Positions 61,392 to 64,000 of a stretch of 64,000 nt of DNA are shown here, one piece after another. Each line of letters begins with the position of its first letter. The first letter of the stretch is position 1. The notes beneath the pieces were generated by a model. It saw nothing but the letters and a program-made list of their open reading frames with translations, searched no databases and was not told the DNA's origin. The translations under genes and the position numbers were made by a program. The stretch lies in contig PZJY01000001.1 in NCBI GenBank assembly GCA_031472005.1, forward strand, positions 1,426,001 to 1,490,000, in the 5' to 3' direction. The DNA comes from Tetracladium setigerum. Lineage: Eukaryota > Ascomycota > Leotiomycetes > Helotiales.

Positions 61392-62314
61392 TTACCATCT
61401 GCCCCAGGGAATAGCATACTTTCCTCCATCTTCAGCCTTGACATCTGGGCTGAGTCCGCACCACACTGTCACCACCGAGTCAGCCCCGTAGTCTGAAGTC
61501 AAGAGATACAACTACAGAGTAGACCTACGTTCTGTATATGCTCCAAAAATGGGGTCATGCATAAATGGTTTCGATAGTATTTTGATCCATGGTAATGCAT
61601 CCCAGCTCTTTGTATTGAGAGTGCCAGGAGTTTGTGTGATGCTCACTACTCCGTCCTTGCGGACGCGCTTGTCTAGTTCAGTCCCAAGGAACCAATTGCC
61701 AGCCTTCGATGCAGAGTAATTTTTGCCCTTGAGTTTGCCATGATTTCCAGGTCTCAATTCCTCCAGACTTAACCCACCAGGAATTCCATCTATGTCAATA
61801 ATTCCGGAGGATGTCCAAACAACTCTCACAGAATCTTTTGGTGCGGATGCGGCTGTCTTCAGGATGATAGGAAGCAGGAGTTGTGTTAGGAGGAAGGGCC
61901 CTAAACAATTCGTGCCCATGTGAATCTCATAGCCCTGAGAGGTAACGCTGCCGGGTGGGAGTTGGGCAACCCAGCGTTGTTAAACAGAACATCGAGGCGA
62001 GACTCTTGCGCAAGGAATGTAGTAGCTGCAGATTTGACGGTATTGAGGTCCGCGAGGTCAATGTGAAGAGGTTTCAAATGTCCAAAGCTATCGGGACATA
62101 GTGATTTGATCTCTGCGATTGCAGTCGCAATATTGGTTGGCGATCGGCCAGCCACATAAACGATGGCGTTTTTCGAGTAGAGAATTTTGACCAGATCAAA
62201 ACCGATTCCAGCATTGCCTCCAGTGACAATGTAAGTCTTGCCAGTGAGGGATGAAAGATTTTTCTCGGTAAATTGTGGTTTTCCTGGAAATAGTTGAGAA
62301 AGAATGACGTTCAT
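61392..62314 (-). CDS. Short-chain dehydrogenase/reductase, two exons, one-base frame break
   Basis: Exons 62314-61529 and 61492-61392, 295 aa when corrected. NAD(P)-dependent oxidoreductase of the classical SDR fold: nucleotide motif TYIVTGGNAGIGFDL, the NNAG motif, catalytic Tyr-x3-Lys in GKNYSASKAGNW and a Ser in WTSSGIID. It resembles retinol-dehydrogenase/WWOX-type fungal SDRs, with the end SPDVKAEDGGKYAIPWGRW. As written the frame stops after NNAGLPNSHPAA. One extra C in the run at 61964-61966 gives LPQLPPGSVTSQGYEIHMGT, restoring the family sequence and the splice phase. The stop follows PWGRW directly, although members often extend further; a following exon would require a splice that creates a stop. 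It lies 0.5 kb from the bZIP gene, on the same strand. Confidence 0.85.
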
Positions 62315-62816
62315 TTTTGGACAGACGGTTGGCGGATGATTCGGAAGTTATAGAAAGAGTGATAACCTTGTGGGATGTCGGTATTCTGAACCTGTGTTGT
62401 CTTTCAGAAGGCAGCCAAAGTAGACTTTATATCCTTTCCATCTGAAACTGAAATGAAATAGAACTCAAACTAAACATTGAGACTAGGGTGTCAATTGCAC
62501 ATGAATGCTTCTGACTTTGCTTGGCATGTCAGAATGTATTGTATGACAAGAGGCGAAAATTGTTGATTTCATACACTGCCTCTAACAGACCTAGTCGAAG
62601 AAGCGCTTTCGGATAACTCCGTAGATCCGATTGAAAAGTCGATAAAGAAAGGAGAGGGAAATCCTATCGAGACCACATTCTATTATCGTATAATGGGGTT
62701 GCAGGGGCTGCAAGACCTGGCCTTTCACTCTGTTCTCGCTCGCTATCTCCAATATCCGTGGACGTTTTCGTATCCATATCAAAGTAGATATTCACAAGTG
62801 CTCGTTTTCTACGAGT
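62315..62816. other. Intergenic
   Basis: This is the SDR promoter region and the 3' flank of the bZIP gene. Nothing else is seen. Confidence 0.5.
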
Positions 62817-63625
62817 TCAAGCTAAAGGAAATTGGCTCAACACTATCGGTGGCTCTCCTCGCTGACCTCTCCAGAAATTTGTAGTACGTAAGATTTCGGC
62901 GTCTAAAAGGAACCACCATTTCTTCGCAAATTTGGGGCCTATCTCCCAACCAGTTGTATCATAAGGAATTGAACCCCAGATTTTGATATCGCTCGATGAC
63001 ATGTCGCTGACAAATTCGAGCTCGTTGATGGTCCCTCGTGCTTCCAGAATACGGTCGCGCAACGAACACCAGGGCAGCATGTCAATGTATGACTTATGTG
63101 GAATTATTTGCTGCTGGAGGGTGGGAATGAGTGGTTGTGGCAGCTTGAAGATTGCGGTGCGAATGTTATCAAGGGCATCTTCACCACCGCACTTGATTTC
63201 AAGAATGTCGGCAATTTGAAGGAATGCTTCCCATGCTGTCAACTTACGCAGCACGATGAAGCACGTGTCCAATGAAGGGTCCTCAATTATTGCATCTACT
63301 GTGTGGTCTGGTCCTGGACTTTTGTTTTCCGGGCGAATCAGCGCATATGACGAAGAAGACAGAGACAAGCCTTCAGGACTGGCTGCTACTTGGCGCACTG
63401 TGTTGTTGCTTTCCGGAAGCAAGTCCTGGTTGGTACAATCTTTTTGCTTTTTGGTCAACTTGAGCCCTACAAGTATTAGTTTAAGTTTTAATTTATCTGG
63501 GTGAGGGGTATACTTCGTGCTCGCTGAGACAGCCTGTTTTGGATCTTCTTCCGCTGAGCAGGATCGGCTATTTTGGACCAGTCTTCTTCTGGTGTCTTCA
63601 AGTGCTGTTTCCAAACGGAGTCCAT
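62817..63625 (-). CDS. bZIP transcription factor with DUF3425-like C-terminal domain, two exons
   Basis: Exons 63625-63514 and 63466-62817 give 253 aa. The N-terminal basic region spans the intron: DWSKIADPAQRKKIQNRLSQ, then RARRLKLTKKQK. This is the fungal bZIP basic motif (N-x3-Q-R-A-R), without a long regular leucine zipper. The second part holds a DUF3425-like domain: DTCFIVLRKLTAWEAFLQIA, LPWCSLRDRILEARG, FWRGQRGEPP. Such bZIP/DUF3425 factors regulate stress or secondary metabolism genes in fungi. An in-frame ATG upstream (MTLRLHQ) exists, but the chosen start gives the usual short N-terminus. The neighbouring SDR on the same strand could be a target, an inference from proximity. Confidence 0.82.
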
Positions 63626-64000
63626 TTCTGACGCGAATGATAACTGGAATGGTAGCTCGTAAAGGGTAGCGTGTAAATAAAGGAGGATTTGATGAAGTCG
63701 AAGAGTCATCCACTCTCCCTTCCAGGAGATGTCGTCCATCCGCGCTTGACTCCATCCGGTTAGCGCTAATCCTTCATTCTGACATTTCTGACATTTCTGA
63801 CACTCTCATGTCCATCTGCATCATTCGAGGCAGATGATAGTGCTTAATCTCAGAATCATACTTAGAATGAGGCAAGTCATGGCATTGAAGCCGATCCTTC
63901 AAGGACAAAGTTTCACCGGCCGAGTGGAGGTTGTCCCGAGTTCGCCAATCCATGAACCATCACGGCGAACATCATCCAGTTCGAGGCCCAAGATCTGATA
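63626..64000. other. Upstream flank to window end
   Basis: This is the 5' flank of the bZIP gene. A CTGACATTT triplication (about 63778-63801) is present. No gene is seen. Confidence 0.45.

Overview
The window is nuclear DNA of a filamentous ascomycete (Pezizomycotina). A Helotiales-like leotiomycete would fit, but that is a guess. The evidence is short spliceosomal introns of about 46-100 nt with GT...AG ends, an intron-bearing tRNA-Ser, and typical fungal families: a Zn2Cys6 regulator, DUF3431, a bZIP with a DUF3425-like C-terminus, Tom5, an SREBP-type bHLH and an HSP70-like ATPase.

Layout. 0.7-9.3 kb: an MFS exporter, then two head-to-head Rieske-oxygenase paralogues (one keeps the Rieske cluster box, the other keeps the mononuclear iron site), a small secreted protein and a Nudix hydrolase. 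10.6-14.8 kb: a one-domain cupin divergent from a PI-specific phospholipase C. 15.9 kb: tRNA-Ser(UGA). About 16-24 kb: a gene-poor stretch with relic coding DNA and repeats, ending at a 67-aa cysteine-rich gene. 26.6-29.1 kb: a Zn2Cys6 transcription factor. 31.6-36.2 kb: an SREBP-like bHLH convergent with a possible Ulp1-like protein. 36.2-38.4 kb: AT-rich DNA with a 72-74 bp tandem repeat. 38.4-45.4 kb: a DUF3431 protein, mitochondrial glycine decarboxylase P-protein, and divergent TOM5. 46.2-52.9 kb: a large coiled-coil protein divergent from an HSP70-like ATPase. 54.7-63.6 kb: a small coiled-coil protein, a TauD-type dioxygenase, a FAS1 cell-surface protein, a short-chain dehydrogenase and the bZIP factor.

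Recurring themes. Four gene pairs are divergent and share 555-815 bp intergenic promoters. A TACAGTA/TACTGTA element is frequent in the intergenic DNA. At least six otherwise well-preserved genes are interrupted by apparent single-base losses, mostly in short homopolymers; adding one base restores both the reading frame and the splice phases. This looks more like a consensus-sequence artefact than gene death, so those genes are described both as written and as inferred. The MFS exporter and Rieske pair may form a small catabolic or efflux neighbourhood. The HSP70-like/coiled-coil pair is the other candidate functional module.
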